Of a stretch of 64,000 nucleotides of DNA, positions 28,074 to 36,866 are shown piece by piece. A model generated the notes under the pieces. It searched no databases. It was not told the origin of the DNA and worked only from the letters and a program-made list of their open reading frames with translations. Positions within the stretch are counted from its first letter, which is position 1, and every line of letters begins with the position of its first letter. The position numbers and the translations under genes were made by a program. The DNA lies in contig NZ_CP037952.1 in NCBI RefSeq assembly GCF_004358345.1, positions 1,488,001 to 1,552,000 of the forward strand. Reading direction: 5' to 3'. Source of the DNA: Parashewanella spongiae. Lineage in GTDB: Bacteria > Pseudomonadota > Gammaproteobacteria > Enterobacterales > Shewanellaceae.

Positions 28074-29087
28074 TTATTCACCATAACCATTTGGATTTTT
28101 CGATTGCCAGTTCCAACTACTATTAGTCATGTCTTCAAGGCTGTGTGTCGCTTTCCAATTTAATTCTTTTAAAGCAAAAGCAGGATCACCGTAATATGAA
28201 GCAATATCACCAGAGCGTCTTGCAACCAAATCATAGGCAATTTTATTTCCGCATGATTTTTCGAATGCTTTAACGACATCCAGCACACTGTAACCAATGC
28301 CTGTACCTAAGTTATAGGTAACTAATCCAGGTTTTGTATCAAGTTTTTCAAGAGATTTTAGATGACCAATAGCTAAATCGACAACATGTATGTAATCACG
28401 TACGCCTGTTCCGTCATGGGTTGGATAATCGTCACCAAAAATAGACAGCTTTTCTCTCTTTCCAATTGCAACTTGTGAAATAAATGGCATTAAATTATTG
28501 GGGATATCATTTGGATCTTCACCTATCAATGCACTTTTATGTGCTCCAACAGGGTTGAAATAACGCAGTCGAGCAATATTCCAACTTGGATCTGAGTGAT
28601 GTAAATCAGCGAGCATTTCCTCAACCATTAGTTTTGAGCGACCATATGGGCTCGCGGCTTGGGTTGGGAAGCTTTCTTTAATCGGTAAAATCTCTGATTC
28701 TTTATATACAGTCGCCGATGAGCTGAAAACCAAGTTTTTAATACCAAATTGGGCCATCACTTCACATAATATTAAAGTGCCTGTGACATTAGTTTCGTAG
28801 TATTTAAGGGGTTTAGCCACGGATTCACCGACAGCTTTTAAACCTGCAAAGTGAATGACAGATACGATGATATTATCGGTAAATACTTTTTGAAGTAGGG
28901 CTTTGTTTAGTATGTCACCTTGATAGAAGGTAACTTCTTTGCCGGTAATTTGTTGAATACGATCTAATACGACTATGCTCGAATTAGATAAATTATCAAC
29001 GATAATGACATCCATATTATTATTCAGTAACTCTACAACGGTATGACTTCCGATATAGCCTGTACCGCCAGTAACTAAAACCGCCAT
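28074..29087 (-). CDS. galE: UDP-glucose 4-epimerase
   Basis: Interconverts UDP-glucose and UDP-galactose for surface polysaccharide. 337 aa extended SDR with [15 protein letters not shown] at the N-terminus, the catalytic FSSSATVY and the Tyr/Lys pair in YGRSK. Length and ends are typical of bacterial GalE. The promoter must lie in the gap to phhA, divergent from it. Confidence 0.94.
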   Translation of the reverse strand: MAVLVTGGTGYIGSHTVVELLNNNMDVIIVDNLSNSSIVVLDRIQQITGKEVTFYQGDILNKALLQKVFTDNIIVSVIHFAGLKAVGESVAKPLKYYETNVTGTLILCEVMAQFGIKNLVFSSSATVYKESEILPIKESFPTQAASPYGRSKLMVEEMLADLHHSDPSWNIARLRYFNPVGAHKSALIGEDPNDIPNNLMPFISQVAIGKREKLSIFGDDYPTHDGTGVRDYIHVVDLAIGHLKSLEKLDTKPGLVTYNLGTGIGYSVLDVVKAFEKSCGNKIAYDLVARRSGDIASYYGDPAFALKELNWKATHSLEDMTNSSWNWQSKNPNGYGE

Positions 29088-29243
29088 TCCCTGATCCCTT
29101 AATTAAATTAACAACGACAAACATTGTACTTTGTCCGTAATAGCCATGCCATACAAATTAGGGAAATAATGACACTTTAGTATTAGAAAAAAGCGTTTAT
29201 GAAGACTAAAAAAACTAAAGAGGTATTGAAATATTAATAGTTA

Positions 29244-29261
29244 CGTAAACCTTTGTTTACG
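29244..29261 (+). promoter_or_regulatory. TyrR box upstream of phhA
   Basis: CGTAAACCTTTGTTTACG is an 18-bp near-perfect palindrome matching the TyrR pattern TGTAAA-N6-TTTACA except at the two outer bases. It lies 105 bp before the phhA start, and tyrR is two genes downstream. Inducible control of phhAB by TyrR is likely by analogy with Pseudomonas PhhR. Confidence 0.7.
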
Positions 29262-29365
29262 AATTTTCTTATAGCTCTACTGAGCAAAAGCAGCAAGACA
29301 GTTAACAAAAAGTGAGTCATAGCACAGTATGTAGAGAAGAGTTAATAGAAAAGAAGAATCGAACG

Positions 29366-30163
29366 ATGAGTAAAGAAACGAAATACGTTGCCAAGATAGC
29401 GGATGAATCAGGCTTCATCCATTATTCGGATGAAGAGCACGACGTGTGGCGCCAACTTTATGCTCGTCAAGAAGTCAATTTGCCGGGAAGAGCTTGCAAA
29501 GAATACATATATGGTATTGAGGCACTTAATTTACCTAAAGATCGAATTCCACAGCTTAGTGAAATTGACAGCGTTTTGATGGAAACTACGGGTTGGAAAA
29601 CGGAACCTGTACCAGCATTAATTTCATTTGGACGTTTTTTTGAGTTGTTGGCAAGTAAGCGATTTCCGGTAGCCACCTTTATCCGCAGTAAAGAGGATTT
29701 CGATTATCTTCAAGAACCGGATATTTTCCATGAAATCTTTGGACATTGCCCATTATTAACCAACCCATCGTTTGCTAATTTTTCTCATGTCTACGGGCAA
29801 CTTGGATTAGCAGCTACAAAACAAGAAAGAGTATTCTTAGCACGCTTATATTGGTTTACTGTTGAGTTCGGTTTAATGCAAGGAAAAGGTGAAGAACTCA
29901 ATATATACGGTGGCGGAATATTAAGCTCACCGGGTGAGACGCTTTATGCCATGGATAACATTCCTGAAAGAAAAGAGTTTGACTTAGTAACGGTGATGAG
30001 AACACCTTACAGAATTGATATTATGCAACCCATTTACTATGTCATCGAAAACATCAGCTTTTTAGATGAAGTAGTTAAGATGGATATAATGGCTGCAGTT
30101 AAAAAAGCTCAAGAGCTTGGTTTGTTTGCACCCAAGTTTGAACCAAAAGCTAAAGCTAGCTAA
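29366..30163 (+). CDS. phhA: Phenylalanine 4-monooxygenase
   Basis: Tetrahydrobiopterin-dependent hydroxylase converting phenylalanine to tyrosine. 265 aa from MSKETKYVAKIADE; the frame opens at 29312, but the longer N-terminus is atypical. Iron ligands are the two His in IFHEIFGHCPLL and the Glu in FTVEFGLM. Paired with phhB 27 nt downstream, which regenerates the cofactor. With tyrR, fahA and maiA next door, it feeds aromatic amino-acid breakdown. Confidence 0.95.
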   Translation: MSKETKYVAKIADESGFIHYSDEEHDVWRQLYARQEVNLPGRACKEYIYGIEALNLPKDRIPQLSEIDSVLMETTGWKTEPVPALISFGRFFELLASKRFPVATFIRSKEDFDYLQEPDIFHEIFGHCPLLTNPSFANFSHVYGQLGLAATKQERVFLARLYWFTVEFGLMQGKGEELNIYGGGILSSPGETLYAMDNIPERKEFDLVTVMRTPYRIDIMQPIYYVIENISFLDEVVKMDIMAAVKKAQELGLFAPKFEPKAKAS

Positions 30164-30190
30164 ACGACCAAATTTAGGAGAAAAAGAATA

Positions 30191-30529
30191 ATGACTGAAT
30201 TATCTAAAATGAAGTGTGAAGCATGTCATGCTGACGCGCCAAAAGTGACTGACGAAGAGCTTGGTGAGTTGGTACGAATGATCCCAGATTGGGGAGTAGA
30301 AGTGCGTGACGGTATTATGCAGCTTGAACGAGTATATAAATTTAAAAACTTTAAATTGGCTTTAGCATTTACCAATAAAGTTGCAGAACTTGCTGAAAAA
30401 GAGTTCCATCATCCTGGTATTTTGACTGAATGGGGTAAAGTGACTGTAACTTGGTGGTCACACTCAATTAAAGGCCTTCATCGTAACGATTTCATTATGG
30501 CAGCAAAAACAGATCAATTATTAGACTGA
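30191..30529 (+). CDS. phhB: Pterin-4a-carbinolamine dehydratase
   Basis: Recycles the pterin cofactor used by PhhA. 112 aa with the family core [20 protein letters not shown], which includes the active-site histidines. The N-terminal [15 protein letters not shown] is common in gammaproteobacterial PhhB. Preceded by TTAGGAG; shares a transcript with phhA and ends before a strong terminator. Confidence 0.95.
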   Translation: MTELSKMKCEACHADAPKVTDEELGELVRMIPDWGVEVRDGIMQLERVYKFKNFKLALAFTNKVAELAEKEFHHPGILTEWGKVTVTWWSHSIKGLHRNDFIMAAKTDQLLD

Positions 30530-30559
30530 TTTGACTCTGCCTTAAATGTATTAACTAAT

Positions 30560-30593
30560 CAGCATGTTATAGTTTATGGCATGCTGTTTTTTT
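30560..30593 (+). terminator. Terminator after phhAB
   Basis: CAGCATG and CATGCTG form a perfect stem followed by eight T. It ends the phhAB unit ahead of tyrR. Confidence 0.82.
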
Positions 30594-30717
30594 ATGTTAG
30601 TAACAACATCTTATCTGTAAACAAGACTTGCCACATAAGCAATAAACCACTACCGTATAGCCACATTTTGCGTTTGTCAGTCCTCATGTTGTTTGTAAAT
30701 AATGGAATATAAGCACT

Positions 30718-32262
30718 ATGCGCTTGGAAATCAGTTGTCACGATAGAGTTGGTTTAGCGAAAGATATTTTAGAAGTATTGGAGCGATATGGCATTAACTT
30801 GCTTGCTATCGATGCCAGTAACTTCGGTTTTATTTATTTACAGTTTGCTGAAATTGAATTCGACACGCTCAGCGAGCTAATGCCTCAATTAAGAAAAGTA
30901 GAAGGGGTATATGATGTTAGAACTGTGTCTTTCATGCCCTCCGAGCAAAAACACTACGCATTAAAAACACTGTTAAAAACCCTTCCAGATCTTGTATTTT
31001 CAATTGATGTTAAATCTAGAGTCAGAATTGTTAATGAATCAGCCTTAATGGCGTTAGAACTTCCAGAAGAAGAAGTTATTGGAGAGCTACTCAATCAGTG
31101 GGTACAAGGCTTTAGCTTTAGCCGTTGGATCACCGAGCCTCAAGTGCTTGCTCAAGCAACTCGGGTACAAATTGGTTCCAATGAATATATAGCAGAAATG
31201 TTGCCTTTGTATTTGCCTGACGAGCAAGAGGAGGGGGAATCCGTCATGGTTGGCGCTGTAGTTTCACTTAAGTCAGCCGCTCGCGTCGGAAAGCAGTTTA
31301 ATGCTTTACAAAGCCAAACGACCAGTTTTGAAACTGTTTTGGCGACGAGCGATAAAATGAAGGAAGTGCTTCAAACCGCGCAGCGTATGGCTCAATTGGA
31401 CTCACCACTATTAATTACAGGTGAAACAGGAATTGGCAAAGAACTTATGGCTAAAGCCAGCCACGAAGCCAGTATGCGCCGTGAGCAGCCTTTTGTTGCA
31501 ATCAATTGTGCGGCTCTTCCTGATCATATTGCTGAAGAAGAATTATTTGGTTTACATGAAGATGGTGAGCTAAAAAAACGTGGCTACGTTGACGAGGCGA
31601 AAGGCGGTACTATCTTCTTCGATGAAATTGCAGAAATGTCTTCCGCCGCTCAAGTGAAATTATTACGATTACTGCAAGATGGTTCCTTCAGGCATATCGG
31701 TGGCGGGCAAGAAATCAAAGCTGATATTCGAATCATCTGTTCGACACAAAAGAACTTAGCTGAACTCTGTCAAACAGGTGAGTTCAGGGAAGATCTCTAT
31801 TATCGAATCAATGTACTGAATTACCACATCCCATCTTTGAGAGAAAGAAAGCAGGACATCATTCCATTGACAGAGATGTTTTTAGAACATTATAGCCAAC
31901 AGCTTTCAAGCCCTACAAGGAGAATATCTTTGCAGTGTAGAGATGTCTTACTGAGCTATGCATGGCCGGGGAATGTCAGGCAACTCAAGAATGCTATTTT
32001 TAGAGCTGTATCAATGCATAGTGGTGGGAATGAACTTGAGGCAGAGCAACTTAAGCTTCCGTCCTATGCAGAAGGTTTTGGGTATTTTGATAACGAATTC
32101 GAAGGTAGTCTTGATGATGCAATGAAGCAATTCGAAGCCGGTTTGTTAAGACGTTTGTATCCAGCTTATCCAAGTACTCGTCAACTTGCGAGAAAATTAG
32201 GTGTGTCTCATACTGCTATCGCCAACAAGCTAAGAGATTATAAAATAACGAAAAAGAAGTAA
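30718..32262 (+). CDS. tyrR: Aromatic amino-acid regulator TyrR
   Basis: 514 aa. Order: ACT domain from residue 1 (MRLEISCHDRVGLAKDILEV), PAS domain (about 80-190), AAA+ domain with Walker A GETGIGKE and Walker B GGTIFFDE, then a C-terminal helix-turn-helix (TRQLARKLGVSHTAIANKLR). The sigma-54 contact motif GAFTGA is absent (the region reads EEELFGLHEDGELKKRG), so it acts with sigma-70 like enteric TyrR. It binds tyrosine, phenylalanine or tryptophan and presumably controls phhAB through the box at 29244. Confidence 0.94.
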   Translation: MRLEISCHDRVGLAKDILEVLERYGINLLAIDASNFGFIYLQFAEIEFDTLSELMPQLRKVEGVYDVRTVSFMPSEQKHYALKTLLKTLPDLVFSIDVKSRVRIVNESALMALELPEEEVIGELLNQWVQGFSFSRWITEPQVLAQATRVQIGSNEYIAEMLPLYLPDEQEEGESVMVGAVVSLKSAARVGKQFNALQSQTTSFETVLATSDKMKEVLQTAQRMAQLDSPLLITGETGIGKELMAKASHEASMRREQPFVAINCAALPDHIAEEELFGLHEDGELKKRGYVDEAKGGTIFFDEIAEMSSAAQVKLLRLLQDGSFRHIGGGQEIKADIRIICSTQKNLAELCQTGEFREDLYYRINVLNYHIPSLRERKQDIIPLTEMFLEHYSQQLSSPTRRISLQCRDVLLSYAWPGNVRQLKNAIFRAVSMHSGGNELEAEQLKLPSYAEGFGYFDNEFEGSLDDAMKQFEAGLLRRLYPAYPSTRQLARKLGVSHTAIANKLRDYKITKKK

Positions 32263-32302
32263 TTGTAAGCATTTTTTTACGCTAATCACACGCTTAAGCT
32301 AA

Positions 32303-32322
32303 AGTGTGATTTAGCTCACGCT
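32303..32322. promoter_or_regulatory. CRP-like site upstream of fahA
   Basis: TGTGATTTAGCTCACG matches TGTGA-N6-TCACA in nine of ten key bases and is flanked by AAAG and CTAT. It lies about 90 bp before the fahA start. Cyclic-AMP control of amino-acid catabolism would make sense, but binding is inferred. Confidence 0.55.
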
Positions 32323-32406
32323 ATTTCTATTTTTAGCTGTTTAGGGTATTTGTTACAGTCACAACGAAAATGAATTAATTATTTGCATTGGTGCAGAGGA
32401 GTATAG

Positions 32407-33393
32407 ATGAAATTAGCAACTTATAAGAACGGGCGCCGTGATGGCCAATTAATGTTGGTGAGTCGAGATTTAACAAAGGCGGTTGCCGTTCCTGCGATTG
32501 CTAACACGATGCAACAGTTAATGGATTCATGGGACTTATTAGAGCCACAGTTACTGGAATTATATGAAGCACTCAATGCTGGTCAATTAGAGAATACTGT
32601 TGATTTTGATCAGGGTAAGTGTGAATCACCTTTACCTCGTGCCTACCAATGGGCAGATGGAAGCGCCTATGTAAACCATGTTGAATTAGTTCGTAAAGCT
32701 CGTGGTGCCGAAATGCCTGCAACGTTTTGGACAGATCCATTGGTATATCAAGGCGGTTCGGATAGCTTTATTGCACCAAAAGCAGACATACCTTTGGGTA
32801 GCGAAGATTGGGGGATTGATTTTGAATCTGAAATCGCTGTGATCACCTCTGATGTACCTATGGGGGTTGATGCTAAAACAGCTGCCTCACACATTAAACT
32901 ATTGATGCTAGTTAATGATGTCTCTCTACGTAATTTGATCCCTGGTGAGTTGGCTAAAGGTTTTGGTTTCTTTCAATCTAAGCCTTCAAGCAGTTTTTCT
33001 CCTGTTGCAATCACGCCTGATGAGCTGGGTGAAAGATGGCAGGACTCGAAAGTACACTTGCCTCTGATCACACACTTAAATGGTGAACTATTTGGTCAAC
33101 CCAATGCAGGTGTCGATATGACGTTTGATTTCAGTCAGCTGGTGTCTCATGTAGCAAAAAGTCGACCAATAGGGGCTGGAGCAGTAGTCGGTTCAGGCAC
33201 GATTTCTAATTATGATCGCAGCGCAGGTTCAAGCTGCCTTGCAGAAAAACGCATGTTAGAAACAATTACTGATGGTAAGCCAAGTACTTCATTCATGAAA
33301 TTTGGCGATACAGTTAAAATCGAAATGCTTGATGATAATGGCGTGACAATCTTTGGCTCAATTGATCAAAAAGTAGTTGAATATAAAGCTTAA
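32407..33393 (+). CDS. fahA: Fumarylacetoacetate hydrolase family protein (tyrosine degradation)
   Basis: 328 aa. Probably splits fumarylacetoacetate into fumarate and acetoacetate, the last step of tyrosine breakdown. Visible are the FAH-fold metal region DWGIDFESEIAVI (Glu/Asp ligands) and the late GSGTISNYDRSAGSSCLAEK. It sits before maiA, which makes the substrate, and this pairing supports the call over other FAH-family enzymes. The GAGGAG ribosome site is clear. Confidence 0.88.
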   Translation: MKLATYKNGRRDGQLMLVSRDLTKAVAVPAIANTMQQLMDSWDLLEPQLLELYEALNAGQLENTVDFDQGKCESPLPRAYQWADGSAYVNHVELVRKARGAEMPATFWTDPLVYQGGSDSFIAPKADIPLGSEDWGIDFESEIAVITSDVPMGVDAKTAASHIKLLMLVNDVSLRNLIPGELAKGFGFFQSKPSSSFSPVAITPDELGERWQDSKVHLPLITHLNGELFGQPNAGVDMTFDFSQLVSHVAKSRPIGAGAVVGSGTISNYDRSAGSSCLAEKRMLETITDGKPSTSFMKFGDTVKIEMLDDNGVTIFGSIDQKVVEYKA

Positions 33394-33422
33394 GGCTTTG
33401 TTTGATGAATAAACAATAGAAT

Positions 33423-33458
33423 GGACTTCCACATATCGTGCAAGTCCTTTTTTTTAAG
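33423..33458 (+). terminator. Hairpin between fahA and maiA
   Basis: GGACTT and AAGTCC form a short stem with a T-run at its end. The maiA ribosome site AAGGA follows directly, so it would reduce rather than abolish readthrough. A weak, partial terminator. Confidence 0.5.
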
Positions 33459-33467
33459 GATTTTATA

Positions 33468-34130
33468 ATGAAACTATACGGCTACTGGCGTTCTAGTGCG
33501 GCTTATCGAGTAAGAATTGCATTGAATTTGAAAAATATTCAAGTTGAGCACATCTCTGTTCATTTAGTCAAAAATGGTGGTCAGCAACATCAGTCTGAAT
33601 ATACAAACATGAACCGCCAAGAGTTAGTACCTACTTTTGTTACTCAAGATGAAATATCAGGAGAAACGCTTACACTCACTCAATCTTTGGCAATTATTGA
33701 CTACCTTGATGAGTTACACTCCCAAGGGAGTTTATTACCTGCCTCTATACAAGATAAAGCGCTAGTGCGCAGTATGGCATTATTGGTGGCTTGTGATGTT
33801 CATCCTTTGAATAATTTAAGTATTCTTCAATACTTGTCGAATGATTTAAATATTGATGATGAAGCTAAAACAAAATGGTATCACCATTGGGTTCATAAAG
33901 GCTTTATTGCTCTAGAAGCTATGCTAGAAAAGCACAGTGGGAAATACTGTTTTGGTGATACGGTAACTTTAGCGGATCTCTGCTTAGTGCCTCAAGTTTA
34001 TAACGCTAATCGTTTAAAAGTTCCAATGGAAGCCTATCCAAATATTGTCAGAGTCTGGAATGCCTGTAATAAACTAGAAGCCTTTGATAAAGCATTACCT
34101 GAAAATCAACCGGATGCAGTTGTGCAATAA
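33468..34130 (+). CDS. maiA: Maleylacetoacetate isomerase (zeta-class GST)
   Basis: Isomerises maleylacetoacetate to fumarylacetoacetate with glutathione. 220 aa from MKLYGYWRSSAAYRVRIALN, which carries the zeta-class serine motif; here SSAAYRVR replaces the usual SSCSWRVR. Also QELVPT, LTQSLAIIDYLDE and the C-terminal GDTVTLADLCLVPQVYNA. ATG 33468 is chosen because AAGGA precedes it. Together with FahA it completes homogentisate breakdown; the earlier enzymes are outside the window. Confidence 0.92.
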   Translation: MKLYGYWRSSAAYRVRIALNLKNIQVEHISVHLVKNGGQQHQSEYTNMNRQELVPTFVTQDEISGETLTLTQSLAIIDYLDELHSQGSLLPASIQDKALVRSMALLVACDVHPLNNLSILQYLSNDLNIDDEAKTKWYHHWVHKGFIALEAMLEKHSGKYCFGDTVTLADLCLVPQVYNANRLKVPMEAYPNIVRVWNACNKLEAFDKALPENQPDAVVQ

Positions 34131-34143
34131 TCCTAATAAAAAA

Positions 34144-34178
34144 GTAAGGGGTAATATTTGCTTACCCCCTTAATTTTT
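34144..34178. terminator. Bidirectional terminator between maiA and the MFS gene
   Basis: TAAGGGGTAA and TTACCCCCTTA pair nearly perfectly, with A- and T-rich flanks on both sides. The two genes converge here. Confidence 0.78.
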
Positions 34179-34185
34179 GTTGGCA

Positions 34186-35406
34186 TTACTTTTCCCAAAG
34201 TGAAAATTTGAAGTGTCCAAGAAAAAATAAACTTGATGCCACAACAACGCAAAAACCAGAAGCGAAGAGAGTATAATCAACTTCAATCAGTGATATAGCA
34301 CTTCCTAGCCCAGCAGCGGCAAGGTTTCCCACGCAGAAAACAGTAACTAACATTCCCATTAGTTTTCCTTGAGCTCTATGTTCGTAGGCTGTAGAAAGAT
34401 AGCTTGAAAGAAAACCATTATAGATCCCGACACCTGCTCCAATGAGCCCAAATCCAATTAAGAAACTTTGTGCTCCTAAGTAAGGCACTAATACTAAAGA
34501 TAGTCCTACGATAACCATTCCTAACAAACTTGCTTGAGCTGTCGTCATTTTGTTACGTATTCTAGGGTTAATCAGTACACTTGAGGTGATCATACAGCTG
34601 GTAATAAATACTGTTGCCCACCCAATATCTTTGGGTGTATAGGAAAGTTTCTCTACCAGCCAGAGGGGATAAAACTCATAATAAGTATTGATACCTAGCA
34701 TGAGTAAAAAATAAATAAAAAAGAAACGGCGCAGTGCAATATCTTTTAATAAATTAAGGCTAGAGCCTGTTTCTGCGTTATGAGCTTTACGATCTAAACT
34801 TGGCGGTAGCTGAAAATAACAAAGTAGGGTTGCGGCCAAACACGCGGCTGAAGCCCAATAAAATACGACCTCTGTCCCTAAGTATGCGAGTTGTCCTCCA
34901 ACAAGAGGCCCTATGAGATAACCACCAAATCCCATTGCACTGATCCACGATAAACTTTTAGTTTTATCGATTGTAGGATGTAAGTCAGTCGCAATGGCTC
35001 TTGCAATCGAAATATTACCTTCAAGTAAACCAGTGATGAAACGTGATAAACAAAAGAGTAAAAAATTTCCTGAGATGACAGCGTAAGCAGTAAGGATGTA
35101 GCTCAACGAACTACCGAGCATAGTAAAAATTAATACTTTTCTTCTACCGTGTTGATCAGAAAAAGCTCCAATTAAGCTTGAACCGATGATTAGGCCTAGT
35201 GGGTAAATACCAATGACAATACCAAACAAAATCTGTTTGGGTATCGACATAAAATGAGTCAAAGGGCTGGTGCCAGCATCAAAAAGTGGAGCGAGTAAAG
35301 GGTAAGGTAAAGCAATACCTGAAACACTAATTAAGGTAACCAATAAGGTTACGGTGAGAATAGAATTAGCCTGTGTCTCTAATCTATTGGTTTGATTGTT
35401 TGGCAT
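34186..35406 (-). CDS. Major facilitator superfamily transporter
   Basis: 406 aa with about 12 hydrophobic segments. Motif A of the DHA1-type drug/proton antiporters appears as GAFSDQHGRRKVL after helix 2, and the motif C-like GYLIGPLVGG is in helix 5. The substrate is unknown; a sugar or drug efflux role is typical. No regulator gene lies beside it. Confidence 0.82.
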   Translation of the reverse strand: MPNNQTNRLETQANSILTVTLLVTLISVSGIALPYPLLAPLFDAGTSPLTHFMSIPKQILFGIVIGIYPLGLIIGSSLIGAFSDQHGRRKVLIFTMLGSSLSYILTAYAVISGNFLLFCLSRFITGLLEGNISIARAIATDLHPTIDKTKSLSWISAMGFGGYLIGPLVGGQLAYLGTEVVFYWASAACLAATLLCYFQLPPSLDRKAHNAETGSSLNLLKDIALRRFFFIYFLLMLGINTYYEFYPLWLVEKLSYTPKDIGWATVFITSCMITSSVLINPRIRNKMTTAQASLLGMVIVGLSLVLVPYLGAQSFLIGFGLIGAGVGIYNGFLSSYLSTAYEHRAQGKLMGMLVTVFCVGNLAAAGLGSAISLIEVDYTLFASGFCVVVASSLFFLGHFKFSLWEK

Positions 35407-35667
35407 AACTTCTACTTTTTTATGGCTGAATTATCGATACTATGTCATTGGTTAGATAATAAGTAAAGTTTTTTGCTTATATAATAAAGGCCGACGTTTT
35501 TAAATTTATCAGCCAGATCATTACTTGTCATAAAAGATGAATATTATTCTCTGACATATTTATTAACAATATGGATCATATTTCTAAACAAATATTCATT
35601 ATTATAGAACCATGAAAAACCAAGCTGATGCTTATGGTTATTGAGAATGCTTAAAGAGGACAAGTAA

Positions 35668-36852
35668 GTGGCTACTATCAAACAAATTATCCTACCAATT
35701 GTAGTTATCGGCGGAGCCGTGATGATTGCTGTTGGACTGGCTTCGATGAAGAAACCACCAGAGGAAAAGCCCAAGACTGATAATCGTCCGGTTGTTTCGA
35801 TTCAAGTAAATCAGCCTATCAATCATGTTCACACAATTAAATCTTATGGTGTGGTAACAGGCAAGTACGAAACTGAACTTGTTGCTCAGGTCTCGGGAGA
35901 AATTCAATTTATAGCTGACGCATTTGTTCGTGGTGGCTTCGTTCGTAAAGGTGAGATTTTAGCTAAAGTTGACCCTATTGATTACGAGGCCAACCTAATT
36001 GATGCTGAAGCTCAACTGGCAAGTGCGCAAGCATCACTGGTGACAGAAAAAGCCCAAGGAAAAGTCGCTGAGCGAGAGTGGGCCGAAATCACCAAAGGAA
36101 CACCAACAGAGCTTAGTCTACGTAAACCACAATTAGCACAAGAGCTTGCTAGATTAAAATCTGCTCAAGCTAATTTAAAACGCGCAAAACGAAATTTTGA
36201 GAGAACGATTATTCGTGCCCCGTATGATGCATTAGTTGAAGCACGTAATGTGGGATTAGGTTCATACGTCAATACTGGCAGTATGCTTGGCAAAATAATT
36301 AGTGTTGATACCGCAGAGGTTCGCCTACCTGTAGCTGATAAAGAGTTAGCGTTTTTGAACAGAAGTGGTGAACAAGCGACTGTTACAATCGAAACCAATT
36401 TAGCTGGAAAAGTACAATCTTGGAATGGGAAAATAATTCGTTCAGAAGGTGTTGTTGATAAAAACAGCCGGATGACATATTTAGTGGCCCAAGTAATGGA
36501 TCCGTATGGTTTGAATTCTGAACAGCCTAAATTGAAGTTTGGCTCTTACATCACAGCAAGAATCTCAGGAGAGCAAGCTAGACAAGTCAGTATTATTCCT
36601 CGGCACTTAATAGTTGAAGATAAAGTTGCGGTGTTAGGCGATGACAAACTTTTAAAGCTTAAACCCGTCACAATACTTCGTGAATCAGGTACCGATGCCA
36701 TTATTTCTTCTGGCTTGGAAGCAGGAGACAGAATCATTATTTCGGCTTTAGATTATCCGCTTGAAGGGATGGAGCTTGCTTTACCTGAGGATATTAAAAA
36801 ATCTAAATCGAAGCCAACCGCTGAAAAACAAGAAGCTGAAAGCACTCAGTAG
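35668..36852 (+). CDS. RND efflux periplasmic adaptor (membrane fusion protein)
   Basis: 394 aa starting at GTG 35668, chosen because AGAGGACAAG lies just upstream. The N-terminal membrane anchor is IILPIVVIGGAVMIAVGLAS. A lipoyl half-domain (LVAQVSGEIQFIADAF), a coiled-coil hairpin around residues 110-180, and the second lipoyl half (RTIIRAPYDALVEARNVGLG) follow. It links the inner-membrane pump encoded 14 nt downstream to an outer-membrane channel, which is not in the window. No local repressor gene is seen. Confidence 0.9.
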   Translation: MATIKQIILPIVVIGGAVMIAVGLASMKKPPEEKPKTDNRPVVSIQVNQPINHVHTIKSYGVVTGKYETELVAQVSGEIQFIADAFVRGGFVRKGEILAKVDPIDYEANLIDAEAQLASAQASLVTEKAQGKVAEREWAEITKGTPTELSLRKPQLAQELARLKSAQANLKRAKRNFERTIIRAPYDALVEARNVGLGSYVNTGSMLGKIISVDTAEVRLPVADKELAFLNRSGEQATVTIETNLAGKVQSWNGKIIRSEGVVDKNSRMTYLVAQVMDPYGLNSEQPKLKFGSYITARISGEQARQVSIIPRHLIVEDKVAVLGDDKLLKLKPVTILRESGTDAIISSGLEAGDRIIISALDYPLEGMELALPEDIKKSKSKPTAEKQEAESTQ

Positions 36853-36866
36853 GGCGAGGAAATAAA

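Noticed and set aside
30600-30717. TGTAAA half-sites upstream of tyrR as possible autoregulatory TyrR boxes
   Set aside because: TGTAAACAAGACTTGCCA and TGTAAATAATGG lack a matching TTTACA half at the right spacing.
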